Assembly (NCBI RefSeq): GCF_051020975.1
Contig: NW_027478161.1
Coordinates: 1,736,001-1,800,000, forward strand
Length of the DNA stretch: 64,000 nt
Direction: 5' to 3'
Origin: Osmia lignaria lignaria
Taxonomy: Eukaryota; Arthropoda; Insecta; Hymenoptera; Megachilidae
Part shown: piece by piece, positions 1 to 10,302 of the stretch
How positions within the stretch are numbered: position 1 is the stretch's first letter
Layout: each line of letters opens with the position of its first letter
Program-made: the position numbers and the translations under genes
The notes under the pieces: generated by a model
Database searches by the model: none
The model's input: the letters and a program-made list of their open reading frames with translations, nothing else
What the model was told of the DNA's origin: nothing

Positions 1-640
1 AGATATATCTCAAGGGAAGGGGCCTGACGGACATATTTCGAGATATTTCTTCTTCTTGTTGTTCTTCTTCTGCACAGCTAAGCTGGAAGTGGCATTTGCA
101 GCTCGCACTATTGCAGAGTTATCTCAAAGAAAGGGGCCACGGTGTTTCTGTATCTCTATTATGTTGGTGCGGCTTCGGAACTTTTAAATATCTTGATATA
201 TCTCGAGAACTACGCATCTGATCAAAAAATATCATAGAACATCAAAAGTAGGAAACTTAATTCTCTACAAAAAAGGTCTCTTAACATTTTGCCATAGCTC
301 GCTTCGTTTCCGAGATATTTGCAGATTTATCTCAAGGGAAGGGGCCTGACGGACATATTTCGAGATGTTTCTTCTTCTTGTTGTTCTTCTTCTGCACAGC
401 TAAGCTGGAAGTGGCATTTGCGGCTCGCACTAGTGCAGAGTTATCTCAAAGAAAGGGGCCACGGTGTTTCTGTATCTCTATTATGTTGGTGCGGCTTCGG
501 AACTTTTAAATATCTCGATATATCTCGAAAACTACGCTTCTGATCAAAAAATATCATAGAACATAAATTGTAGGAAACATAATTCTCTACAAAAAACGTC
601 TCTTAACATTTTGCCATAGCTCGCTTCGTTTCCGAGATAT

Positions 641-962
641 TTGCAGATTCAGCTCAAAGGAACTGGCCTGACGGACATATTTCGAGATATTTCTTCTTCT
701 TGTTGTTCTTCCTCTGCACAGCTAAGCTGGAAGTGGCATTTGCAGCTCGCAATAGTGCAGAGTAATCTCAAAGAAAGGGGCCACGGTGTTTCTGTATCTC
801 TATTATGTTGGTGCGGCTTCGGAACTTTTAAATATCTCGATATATCTCGAAAACTACGCTTCTGATCAAAAAATATCATAGAACATAAATTGTAGGAAAC
901 ATGATTCTCTACAAAAAAGGTCTCTTAACATTTTGCCATAGCTCGCTTCGTGTCCGAGATAT
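641..962 (+). repeat. Reference monomer, 5' haplotype C (gcagattcagctcaaagg)
   Basis: The 5' haplotype C has gattcagctcaaaggaactgg where others have a tatctcaaggg version. The upstream A-tract is usually followed by cgtctcttaac in place of ggtctcttaac. Haplotype C has two sub-types in the pyrimidine tract. One reads cttcctctgc (641, 16098, 29622 and most later copies); the other reads cttgctctgc (4506, 11591, 14167, 18030, 19962, 21894, 23826, 26080, 28012). A further change to cttcccctgc marks 35092, 39595 and 44098. There are about 36 C copies in the window. Confidence 0.9.
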
Positions 963-1606
963 TTGCAGATTTATCTCAAGGGAAGGGGCCTAACGGACAT
1001 ATTTCGAGATATTTCTTCTTCTTGTTGTTCTTCTTCTGCACAGCTAAGCTGGAAGTGGCATTTGCAGCTCGCAATAGTGCAGAGTTATCTCAAAGAAAGG
1101 GGCCACGGTGTTTCTGTATCTCTATTATGTTGGTGCGGCTTCGGAACTTTTAAATATCTTGATATATCTCGAGAACTGCGCATCTGATCAAAAAATATCA
1201 TAGAACATAAAAAGTAGGAAACTTAATTCTCTACAAAAAAGGTCTCTTAACATTTTGCCATAGCTCTCTTCGTTTCCGAGATATTTCCAGATTTATCTCA
1301 AGGGAAGGGGCCTGACGGACATATTTCGGGATATTTCTTCTTCTTGTTGTTCTTCTTCTGCACAGCTACGCTGGAAGTGGCATTTGCAGCTCGCAATAGT
1401 GCAGAGTTATCTCAAAGAAAGGGGCCACGGTGTTTCTGTATCTCTATTATGTTGGTGCGGCTTCGGAACTTTTAAATATCTTGATATATCTCGAGAACTA
1501 CGCATCTGATCAAAAAATATCATAGAAGATAAAAAGTAGGAAACTTAATTCTCTACAAAAAAGGTCTCTTAACATTTTGCCATAGCTCGCTTCGTTTCCG
1601 AGATAT
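641..1606 (+). repeat. Three-monomer block, left copy of a dispersed duplicate
   Basis: Monomers 641, 963 and 1285 match 16098, 16420 and 16742 in order and in private variants: gcagagtaatctc (641/16098), gaaacatgattc, gcttcgtgtccgag, gagaactgcgcatc, and tttccag with tttcgggat and gctacgctgg (1285/16742). The two blocks are 15457 bp apart, which is 48 monomers plus 1 bp. Tandem slippage alone would not leave a copy this far away without copying what lies between. Conversion between distant units, or a large duplication later overwritten in the middle, is more likely. Confidence 0.85.
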
Positions 1607-2573
1607 TTGCAGATTTATCTCAAGGGAAGGGGCCTGACGGACATATTTCGAGATATTTCTTCTTCTTGTTGTTCTTCTTCTGCACAGCTAAGCTGGAAGT
1701 GGCATTTACAGCTCGCAATAGTGCAGAGTTATCTCAAAGAAAGGGGCCACGGTGTTTCTGTATCTCTATTATGTTGGTTGCGGCTTCGGAACTTTTAAAT
1801 ATCTTGATATATCTCGAGAACTACGCATCTGATCAAAAAATATCATAGAAGATAAAAAGTAGGAAACTTAATTCTCTACAAAAAAGGTCTCTTAACATTT
1901 TGCCATAGCTCGCTTCGTTTCCGAGATATTTGCATATTTATCTCAAGGGAAGGGGCCTGACGGACATATTTCGAGATATTTCTTCTTCTTGTTGTTCTTC
2001 TTCTGCACAGCTAAGCTGGAAGTGGCATTTACAGCTCGCAATAGTGCAGAGTTATATCAAAGAAAGGGGCCACGGTGTTTCTGTATCTCTATTATGTTGG
2101 TGCGGCTTCGGAACTTTTAAATATCTTGATATATCTCGAGAACTACGCATCTGATCAAAAAATATCATAGAACATGAAAAGTAGGAAACTTAATTCTCTA
2201 CAAAAAAGGTCTCTTAACATTTTGCCATAGCTCTCTTCGTTTCCGAGATATTTGCAGATTTATCTCAAGGGAAGGGGCCTGACGGACATATTTCGCGATA
2301 TTTCTTCTTCTTGTTGTTCTTCTTCTGCACAGCTAAGCTGGAAGTGGCATTTGCAGCTCGCAATAGTGCAGAGTTATCTCAAAGAAAGGGGCCACGGTGT
2401 TTCTGTATCTCTATTATGTTGGTGCGGCTTCGGAACTTTTAAATATCTTGATATATCTCGAGAACTACGCATCTGATCAAAAAATATCATAGAACATAAA
2501 AAGTAGGAAACTTAATTCTCTACAAAAAAGGTCTCTTAACATTTTGCCATAGCTCGCTTCGTTTCCGAGATAT

Positions 2574-2895
2574 TTGCACATCTATCTCAAGGGAAGGGGC
2601 CTAACGGACATATTTCGAGATATTTCTTCTTCTTGTTGTTCTTCTTCTGCACAGCTAAACTGGAAGTGGCATTTCCAGCTCGCAATAGTGCAGAGTTATC
2701 TCAAAGAGAGGGGCCACGGTGTTTCTGTATCTCTATTATGTTGGTGCGGCTTCGGAACTTTTAAATATCTTGATATATCTCGAGAACTACGCATCTGATC
2801 AAAAAATATCATAGAAGATAAAAAGTAGGAAACCTAATTCTCTACAAAAAAGGTCTCTTAACATTTTGCCATAGCTCGCTTCGTTTCCGAGATAT
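2574..2895 (+). repeat. Reference monomer, 5' haplotype H (gcacat / cctaacgg / tttccagctcg)
   Basis: The 5' haplotype H is defined by linked variants: gcacat for gcagat, cctaacgg for cctgacgg, ctaaactgg for ctaagctgg, and catttccagctcg for catttgcagctcg. Full or nearly full H copies start at 2574, 5795, 7083, 8371, 9015, 9981, 10625, 13201, 17386, 19318, 21250, 23182, 25114 and 27368. Partial versions occur at 3218, 10303, 12879, 27690, 28656, 54721, 59873, 61161 and 63737. H joins both 3' types (A at 2574, B at 5795), which shows recombination within monomers. Confidence 0.9.
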
Positions 2896-3861
2896 TTGCA
2901 GATTTATCTCAAGGGAAGGGGCCTGACGGACATATTTCGAGATATTTCTTCTTCTTGTTGTTCTTCTTCTGCACAGCTAAGCTGGAAGTGGCATTTACAG
3001 CTCGCAACAGTGCAGAGTTATCTCAAAGAGAGGGGCCACGGTGTTTCTGTATCTCTATTATGTTGGCGCGGCTTCGGAACTTTTAAATATCTTGATATAT
3101 CTCGAGAACTACGCATCTGATCAAAAAATATTATAGAGCATAAAAAGTAGGAAACTTAATTCTCTACAAAAAAGGTCTCTTAACATTTTGCCATAGCTCG
3201 CTTCGTTTCCGAGATATTTGCAGATTTATCTCAAGGGAAGGGGCCTAACGGACATATTTCGAGATATTTCTGCTTCTTGTTGTTCTTCTTCTGCACAGCT
3301 AAACTGGAAGTGGCATTTCCAGCTCGCACTAGTGCAGCGTTATCTCAAAGAAAGGGGCCACGGTGTTTCTGTATCTCCATTATGTTGGTGCGGCTTCGGA
3401 ACTTTAAAATATCTCGATATATCTCGAAAACTACGCATCTGATCAAAAAATATCATAGAACATAGATTGTAGGAAACATAATTCTCTACAAAAAAGGTCT
3501 CTCAACATTTTGCCATAGCTCACTTCGTTTCCGAGATATTTGCAGATATATCTCAAGGGAAGGGGCCTGACGGACATATTTCGAGATATTTCTGCTTCTT
3601 GTTGTTCTTCTTCTGCACAGCTAAGCTGGAAGTGGCATTTCCAGCTCGCAATAGTGCAGAGTTATCTCAAAGAGAGGGGCCACGGTGTTTCTGTATCTCT
3701 ATTATGTTGGTGCGGCTTCGGAACTTTTAAATATCTTGATATATCTCGAGAACTACGCATCTGATCAAAAAATATCATAGAAGGTAAAAAGTAGGAAACT
3801 TAATTCTCTACAAAAAAGGTCTCTTAACATTTTGCCATAGCTCGCTTCGTTTCCGAGATAT

Positions 3862-4183
3862 TTGCAGATTTATCTCAAGGGAAGGGGCCTGACGGACATA
3901 TTTCGAGATATTTCTTCTTCTTGTTGTTCTTCTTCTGCACAGCTAAGCTGGAAGTGGCATTTGCGGCTCGCACTAGTGCAGAGTTATCTCAAAGAAAGGG
4001 GCCACGGTGTTTCTGTATCTCTATTATGTTGGTGCGGCATCGGAACTTTTAAATATCTCGATATATCTCGAAAACTACGCTTCTGATCAAAAAATATCAT
4101 AGAACATAAATTGTAGGAAACATAATTCTCTACAAAAAAGGTCTCTTAACATTTTGCCATAGCTCGCTTCGTTTCCGAGATAT
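3862..4183 (+). repeat. Reference monomer, haplotype without XhoI site (3' type B)
   Basis: This copy shows the alternative linked 3' haplotype. It has atatctcgatatatctcgaa in place of the XhoI-containing version, then ctacgcttctgatc, then acataaattgtagg and gaaacataatt. These differences, spread over about 65 bp, nearly always travel together, so types A and B are real sub-lineages and not random noise. The 5' half carries gcatttgcggctcgcact, a combination usually but not always linked to type B. The middle also has a private gcggcatcgg for gcggcttcgg. Confidence 0.93.
3903..4061 (+). other. Long-range inverted repeat within a monomer, example copy
   Basis: TCGAGATATTT at 3903-3913 is the exact reverse complement of AAATATCTCGA at 4051-4061 in the same type B monomer, so the two could form an 11-bp stem around a loop of about 137 nt. 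Type A monomers have one change (AAATATCTTGA), which still allows a G-U pair in RNA of the plus strand. Any role is unknown. Confidence 0.55.
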
Positions 4184-5794
4184 TTGCAGATATATCTCAA
4201 GGGAAGGGGCCTGACGGACATATTTCGAGATATTTCTTCTTCTTGTTGTTCTTCTTCTGCACAGCTAAGCTGGAAGTGGCATTTACAGCTCGCAATAGTG
4301 CAGAGTTATCTCAAAGAAAGGGGCCACGGTGTTTCTGTATCTCCATTATGTTGGTGCGGCTTCGGAACTTTTAAATATCTCGATATATCTCGAAAACTAC
4401 GCTTCTGATCAAAAAATATCATAGAACATAAATTGTAGCAAACATAATTCTCTACAAAAAACGTCTCTTAACATTTTGCCATAGCTCGCTTCGTTTCCGA
4501 GATATTTGCAGATTCAGCTCAAAGGAACTGGCCTGACGGACATATTTCGAGATATTTCTTCTTCTTGTTGTTCTTGCTCTGCACAGCTAAGCTGGAAGTG
4601 GCATTTGCAGCTCGCAATAGTGCAAAGTTATCTCAAAGAAAGGGGCCACGGTGTTTCTGTATCTCTATTATGTTGGTGCGGCTTCGGAACTTTTAAATAT
4701 CTCGATATATCTCGAAAACTACGCTTCTGATCAAAAAATATCATAGAACATAAATTGTAGGAAACATAATTCTCTACAAAAAAGGTCTCTTAACATTTTA
4801 CCATAGCTCGCTTCGTTTCCGAGATATTTGCAGATTTATCTCAAGGGAAGGGGCCTAACGGACATATTTCGAGATATTACTTCTTCTTGTTGTTCTTCTT
4901 CTGCACAGCTAAGCTGGAAGTGGCATTTGCAGCTCGCAATAGTGCAGAGCTTTCTCAAAGAAAGGGGCCACGGTGTTTCGGTATCTCTATTATGTTGGTG
5001 CGGCTTCGGAACTTTTAAGTATCTTGATATATCTCGAGAACTGCGCATCTGATCAAAAAATATCATAGAACATAAAAAGTAGAAAACTTAATTCTCTACA
5101 AAAAAGGTCTCTTAACATTTTGCCATAGCTCGCTTCGTTTCCGAGATATTTGCAGATTTATCTCAAGGGAAGGGGCCTAACGGACATATTTCGAGATATT
5201 TCTGCTTCTTGTTGTTCTTCTTCTGCACAGCTAAGCTGGAAGTGGCATTTGCAGCTCGCAATAGTGCAGAGTTATCTCAAAGAAAGGGGCCACGGTGTTT
5301 CTGTATCTCTATTATGTTGGTGCGGCTTCGGAACTTTTAAATATCTTGATATATCTCGAGAACTACGCATCTGATCAAAAAATATCATAGAGCATAAAAA
5401 GTAGGAAACTTAATTCTCTACAAAAAAGGTCTCTTAACATTTTGCCATAGCTCACTTCGTTTCCGAGATATTTGCACATTTATCTCAAGGGAAGGGGCCT
5501 AACGGACATATTTCGAGATATTTCTTCTTCTTGTTGTTCTTCTTCTGCACAGCTAAGCTGGAAGTGGCATTTACAGCTCGCAATAGTGCAGAGTTATCTC
5601 AAAGAAAGGGGCCACGGTGTTTCTGTATCTCTATTATGTTGGTTGCGGCTTCGGAACTTTTAAATATCTTGATATATCTCGAGAACTACGCATCTGATCA
5701 AAAAATATCATAGAACATAAAAAGTAGGAAACTTAATTCTCTACAAAAAAGGTCTCTTAACATTTTGCCATAGCTCGCTTCGTTTCCGAGATAT

Positions 5795-7082
5795 TTGCAC
5801 ATTTATCTCAAGGGAAGGGGCCTAACGGACATATTTCGAGATATTTCTTCTTCTTGTTGTTCTTCTTCTGCACAGCTAAACTGGAAGTGGCATTTCCAGC
5901 TCGCAATAGTGCAGAGTTATCTCAAAGAAAGGGGCCACGGTGTTTCTGTATCTCTATTATGTTGGTGCGGCATCGGAACTTTTAAATATCTCGATATATC
6001 TCGAAAACTACGCTTCTGATCAAAAAATATCATAGAACATAAATTGTAGGAAACATAATTCTCTACAAAAAAGGTCTCTTAACATTTTGCCATAGCTCGC
6101 TTCGTTTCCGAGATATTTGCAGATATATCTCAAGGGAAGGGGCCTGACGGACATATTTCGAGATATTTCTTCTTCTTGTTGTTCTTCTTCTGCACAGCTA
6201 AGCTGGAAGTGGCATTTACAGCTCGCAATAGTGCAGAGTTATCTCAAAGAAAGGGGCCACGGTGTTTCTGTATCTCTATTATGTTGGTGCGGCTTCGGAA
6301 CTTTTAAATATCTCGATATATCTCGAAAACTACGCTTCTGATCAAAAAATATCATAGAACATAAATTGTAGGAAACATAATTCTCTACAAAAAAGGTCTC
6401 TTAACATTTTGCCATAGCTCGCTTCGTTTCCGAGATATTTGCAGATATATCTCAAGGGAAGGGGCCTGACGGACATATTTCGAGATATTTCTTCTTCTTG
6501 TTGTTCTTCTTCTGCACAGCTAAGCTGGAAGTGGCATTTACAGCTCGCAATAGTGCAGAGTTATATCAAAGAAAAGGGCCACGGTGTTTCTGTATCTCTA
6601 TTATGTTGGTGCGGCTTCGGAACTTTTAAATATCTTGATATATCTCGAGAACTACGCATCTGATCAAAAAATATCATAGAACATGAAAAGTAGGAAACTT
6701 AATTCTCTACAAAAAAGGTCTCTTAACATTTTGCGATAGCTCTCTTCGTTTCCGAGATATTTGCAGATTTATCTCAAGGGAAGGGGCCTGACGGACATAT
6801 TTCGCGATATTTCTTCTTCTTGTTGTTCTTCTTCTGCACAGCTAAGCTGGAAGTGGCATTTGCAGCTCGCAATAGTGCAGAGTTATCTCAAAGAAAGGGG
6901 CCACGGTGTTTCTGTATCTCTATTATGTTGGTGCGGCTTCGGAACTTTTAAATATCTTGATATATCTCGAGAACTACGCATCTGATCAAAAAATATAATA
7001 GAACATAAAAAGTAGGAAACTTAATTCTCTACAAAAAAGGTCTCTTAACATTTTGCCATAGCTCGCTTCGTTTCCGAGATAT
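5795..7082 (+). repeat. 4-mer higher-order repeat (1288 bp), copy 1
   Basis: The four monomers at 5795, 6117, 6439 and 6761 form a unit repeated next door. The markers in order are: H 5' half with gcggcatcgg and type B 3' half; gcagatatatctc with tttacagctcg and type B; ttatatcaaagaaaaggg with acatgaaaagtagg; and gctctcttcg upstream of a tttcgcgat monomer that ends aatataatagaac. The identity of marker order, including ttgcgatagctctc between monomers 3 and 4, shows that it was duplicated as a block. Confidence 0.9.
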
Positions 7083-8370
7083 TTGCACATTTATCTCAAG
7101 GGAAGGGGCCTAACGGACATATTTCGAGATATTTCTTCTTCTTGTTGTTCTTCTTCTGCACAGCTAAACTGGAAGTGGCATTTCCAGCTCGCAATAGTGC
7201 AGAGTTATCCCAAAGAAAGGGGCCACGGTGTTTCTGTATCTCTATTATGTTGGTGCGGCATCGGAACTTTTAAATATCTCGATATATCTCGAAAACTACG
7301 CTTCTGATCAAAAAATATCATAGAACATAAATTGTAGGAAACATAATTCTCTACAAAAAAGGTCTCTTAACATTTTGCCATAGCTCGCTTCGTTTCCGAG
7401 ATATTTGCAGATATATCTCAAGGGAAGGGGCCTGACGGACATATTTCGAGATATTTCTTCTTCTTGTTGTTCTTCTTCTGCACAGCTAAGCTGGAAGTGG
7501 CATTTACAGCTCGCAATAGTGCAGAGTTATCTCAAAGAAAGGGGCCACGGTGTTTCTGTATCTCTATTATGTTGGTGCGGCTTCGGAACTTTTAAATATC
7601 TCGATATATCTCGAAAACTACGCTTCTGATCAAAAAATATCATAGAACATAAATTGTAGGAAACATAATTCTCTACAAAAAAGGTCTCTTAACATTTTGC
7701 CATAGCTCGCTTCGTTTCCGAGATATTTGCAGATATATCTCAAGGGAAGGGGCCTGACGGACATATTTCGAGATATTTCTTCTTCTTGTTGTTCTTCTTC
7801 TGCACAGCTAAGCTGGAAGTGGCATTTACAGCTCGCAATAGTGCAGAGTTATATCAAAGAAAAGGGCCACGGTGTTTCTGTATCTCTATTATGTTGGTGC
7901 GGCTTCGGAACTTTTAAATATCTTGATATATCTCGAGAACTACGCATCTGATCAAAAAATATCATAGAACATGAAAAGTAGGAAACTTAATTCTCTACAA
8001 AAAAGGTCTCTTAACATTTTGCGATAGCTCTCTTCGTTTCCGAGATATTTGCAGATTTATCTCAAGGGAAGGGGCCTGACGGACATATTTCGCGATATTT
8101 CTTCTTCTTGTTGTTCTTCTTCTGCACAGCTAAGCTGGAAGTGGCATTTGCAGCTCGCAATAGTGCAGAGTTATCTCAAAGAAAGGGGCCACGGTGTTTC
8201 TGTATCTCTATTATGTTGGTGCGGCTTCGGAACTTTTAAATATCTTGATATATCTCGAGAACTACGCATCTGATCAAAAAATATAATAGAACATAAAAAG
8301 TAGGAAACTTAATTCTCTACAAAAAAGGTCTCTTAACATTTTGCCATAGCTCGCTTCGTTGCCGAGATAT
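7083..8370 (+). repeat. 4-mer higher-order repeat (1288 bp), copy 2
   Basis: The monomers at 7083, 7405, 7727 and 8049 repeat the preceding 4-mer with the same private markers (ttatatcaaagaaaaggg, ttgcgatagctctc, tttcgcgat, aatataatag). The only differences seen by eye are a few substitutions, such as ttatcccaaag in the first monomer. A third round begins at 8371 but is shortened. Confidence 0.9.
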
Positions 8371-9658
8371 TTGCACATTTATCTCAAGGGAAGGGGCCTA
8401 ACGGACATATTTCGAGATATTTCTTCTTCTTGTTGTTCTTCTTCTGCACAGCTAAACTGGAAGTGGCATTTCCAGCTCGCAATAGTGCAGAGTTATCTCA
8501 AAGAAAGGGGCCACGGTGTTTCTGTATCTCTATTATGTTGGTGCGGCATCGGAACTTTTAAATATCTCGATATATCTCGAAAACTACGCTTCTGATCAAA
8601 AAATATCATAGAACATAAATTGTAGGAAACATAATTCTCTACAAAAAAGGTCTCTTAACATTTTGCCATAGCTCGCTTCGTTTCCGAGATATTTGCAGAT
8701 ATATCTCAAGGGAAGGGGCCTGACGGACATATTTCGAGATATTTCTTCTTCTTGTTGTTCTTCTTCTGCACAGCTAAGCTGGAAGTGGCATTTACAGCTC
8801 GCAATAGTGCAGAGTTATCTCAAAGAAAGGGGCCACGGTGTTTCTGTATCTCTATTATGTTGGTGCGGCTTCGGAACTTTTAAATATCTTGATATATCTC
8901 GAGAACTACGCATCTGATCAAAAAATATAATACAACATAAAAAGTAGGAAACTTAATTCTCTACAAAAAAGGTCTCTTAACATTTTGCCATAGCTCGCTT
9001 CGTTTCCGAGATATTTGCACATTTATCTCAAGGGAAGGGGCCTAACGGACATATTTCGAGATATTTCTTCTTCTTGTTGTTCTTCTTCTGCACAGCTAAA
9101 CTGGAAGTGGCATTTCCAGCTCGCAATAGTGCAGAGTTATCTCAAAGAAAGGGGCCACGGTGTTTCTGTATCTCTATTATGTTGGTGCGGCATCGGAACT
9201 TTTAAATATCTCGATATATCTCGAAAACTACGCTTCTGATCAAAAAATATCATAGAACATAAATTGTAGGAAACATAATTGTCTACAAAAAAGGTCTCTT
9301 AACATTTTGCCATAGCTCGCTTCGTTTCCGAGATATTTGCAGATATATCTCAAGGGAAGGGGCCTGACGGACATATTTCGAGATATTTCTTCTTCTTGTT
9401 GTTCTTCTTCTGCACAGCTAAGCTGGAAGTGGCATTTCCAGCTCGCAATAGTGCAGAGTTATCTCAAAGAAAGGGGCCACGGTGTTTCTGTATCTCTATT
9501 ATGTTGGTGCGGCTTCGGAACTTTTAAATATCTTGATATATCTCGAGAACTACGCATCTGATTAAAAAATATCATAGAACATAAAAAGTAGGAAACTTAA
9601 TTCTCTACAAAAAAGGTCTCTTAACATTTTGCCATAGCTCTCTTCGTTTCCGAGATAT
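8371..9658 (+). repeat. Shortened 4-mer derivative: 2-mer (644 bp) repeated
   Basis: The monomer at 8371 matches the first monomer of the 4-mer (with gttgccgag in its leader), and 9015 matches it again. Between them lies 8693, which starts like monomer 2 of the 4-mer (gcagatatatctc, tttacagctcg) but ends like monomer 4 (type A 3' half with aatataatac). Two monomers were therefore lost by exchange inside a unit. The monomer at 9337 follows in the same register but has tttccagctcg. Confidence 0.82.
8693..9014 (+). other. Chimeric monomer (deletion junction of the 4-mer)
   Basis: The 5' markers match monomer 2 of the 4-mer at 7405; the 3' markers, including the unusual aatataata, match monomer 4 at 8049. 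The exchange lies between the last 5' marker (tttacagctcg, near 8795) and the first 3' marker (atcttgat, near 8890). Length remains exactly 322 bp, so the recombination was in register. Confidence 0.75.
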
Positions 9659-10302
9659 TTCCAGATTTATCTCAAGGGAAGGGGCCTGACGGACATATTT
9701 CGAGATATTTCTTCTTCTTGTTGTTCTTCTTCTGCACAGCTACGCTGGAAGTGGCATTTGCAGCTCGCAATAGTGCAGAGTTATCTCAAAGAAAGGGGCC
9801 ACGGTGTTTCTGTATCTCTATTATGTTGGTGCGGCTTCGGAACTTTTAAATATCTTGATATATCTCGAGAACTACGCATCTGATCAAAAAATATCATAGA
9901 ACATAAAAAGTAGGAAACTTAATTCTCTACAAAAAAGGTCTCTTAACATTTTGCCATAGCTCGCTTCGTTTCCGAGATATTTGCACATATATCTCAAGGG
10001 AAGGGGCCTAACGGACATATTTCGAGATATTTCTTCTTCTTGTTGTTCTTCTTCTGCACAGCTAAACTGGAAGTGGCATTTCCAGCTCGCAATAGTGCAG
10101 AGTTATCTCAAAGAGAGGGGCCACGGTGTTTCTGTATCTCTATTATGTTGGTGCGGCATCGGAACTTTTAAATATCTTGATATATCTCGAGAACTACGCA
10201 TCTGATCAAAAAATATCATAGAACATAAAAAGTAGGAAACTTAATTCTCTACAAAAAAGGTCTCTTAACATTTTGCCATAGCTCGCTTCGTTTCCGAGAT
10301 AT

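Larger units (their letters stand above)
1..5794 (+). repeat. Mixed satellite monomers without clear higher-order period
   Basis: About 18 monomers with intermixed haplotypes. The first copy lacks its first 3 bases at the window edge. The monomers at 1607 and 5472 are 323 bp because of one extra T (ttggttgcggc); they are 3865 bp apart (12 monomers plus 1) and both precede a monomer starting with gcatat or gcacat, so they are probably copies of one duplicated block. The monomer at 1285 has tttccag and gctacgctgg, shared only with 9659 and 16742. No gene is visible. Confidence 0.85.

Noticed and set aside
300..317. CENP-B box-like sequence in each monomer (gcttcgtttccgagat).
   Set aside because: Only the TTCGTT half resembles the known 17-bp box. 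The essential CGGG-containing half and the central A are missing on either strand, and several monomers alter the TTCG part (gctttgtttcc, gcttggtttcc).
483..505. RNA polymerase III B-box-like match near gcggcttcggaac, suggesting a tRNA-derived SINE origin.
   Set aside because: At least two of the fixed B-box positions mismatch, no A box lies at the right distance, and no tRNA fold is visible. Tandem head-to-tail arrangement without target-site duplications does not fit dispersed SINE copies.
542..600. Phased A-tracts (caaaaaatatc, acaaaaaa, and cataaaaag in type A) as a curved-DNA signal.
   Set aside because: The tract spacings (about 19 and 26 bp) are not both multiples of the helical turn, and type B monomers lose the middle tract, so a strong bend is not supported by inspection alone.
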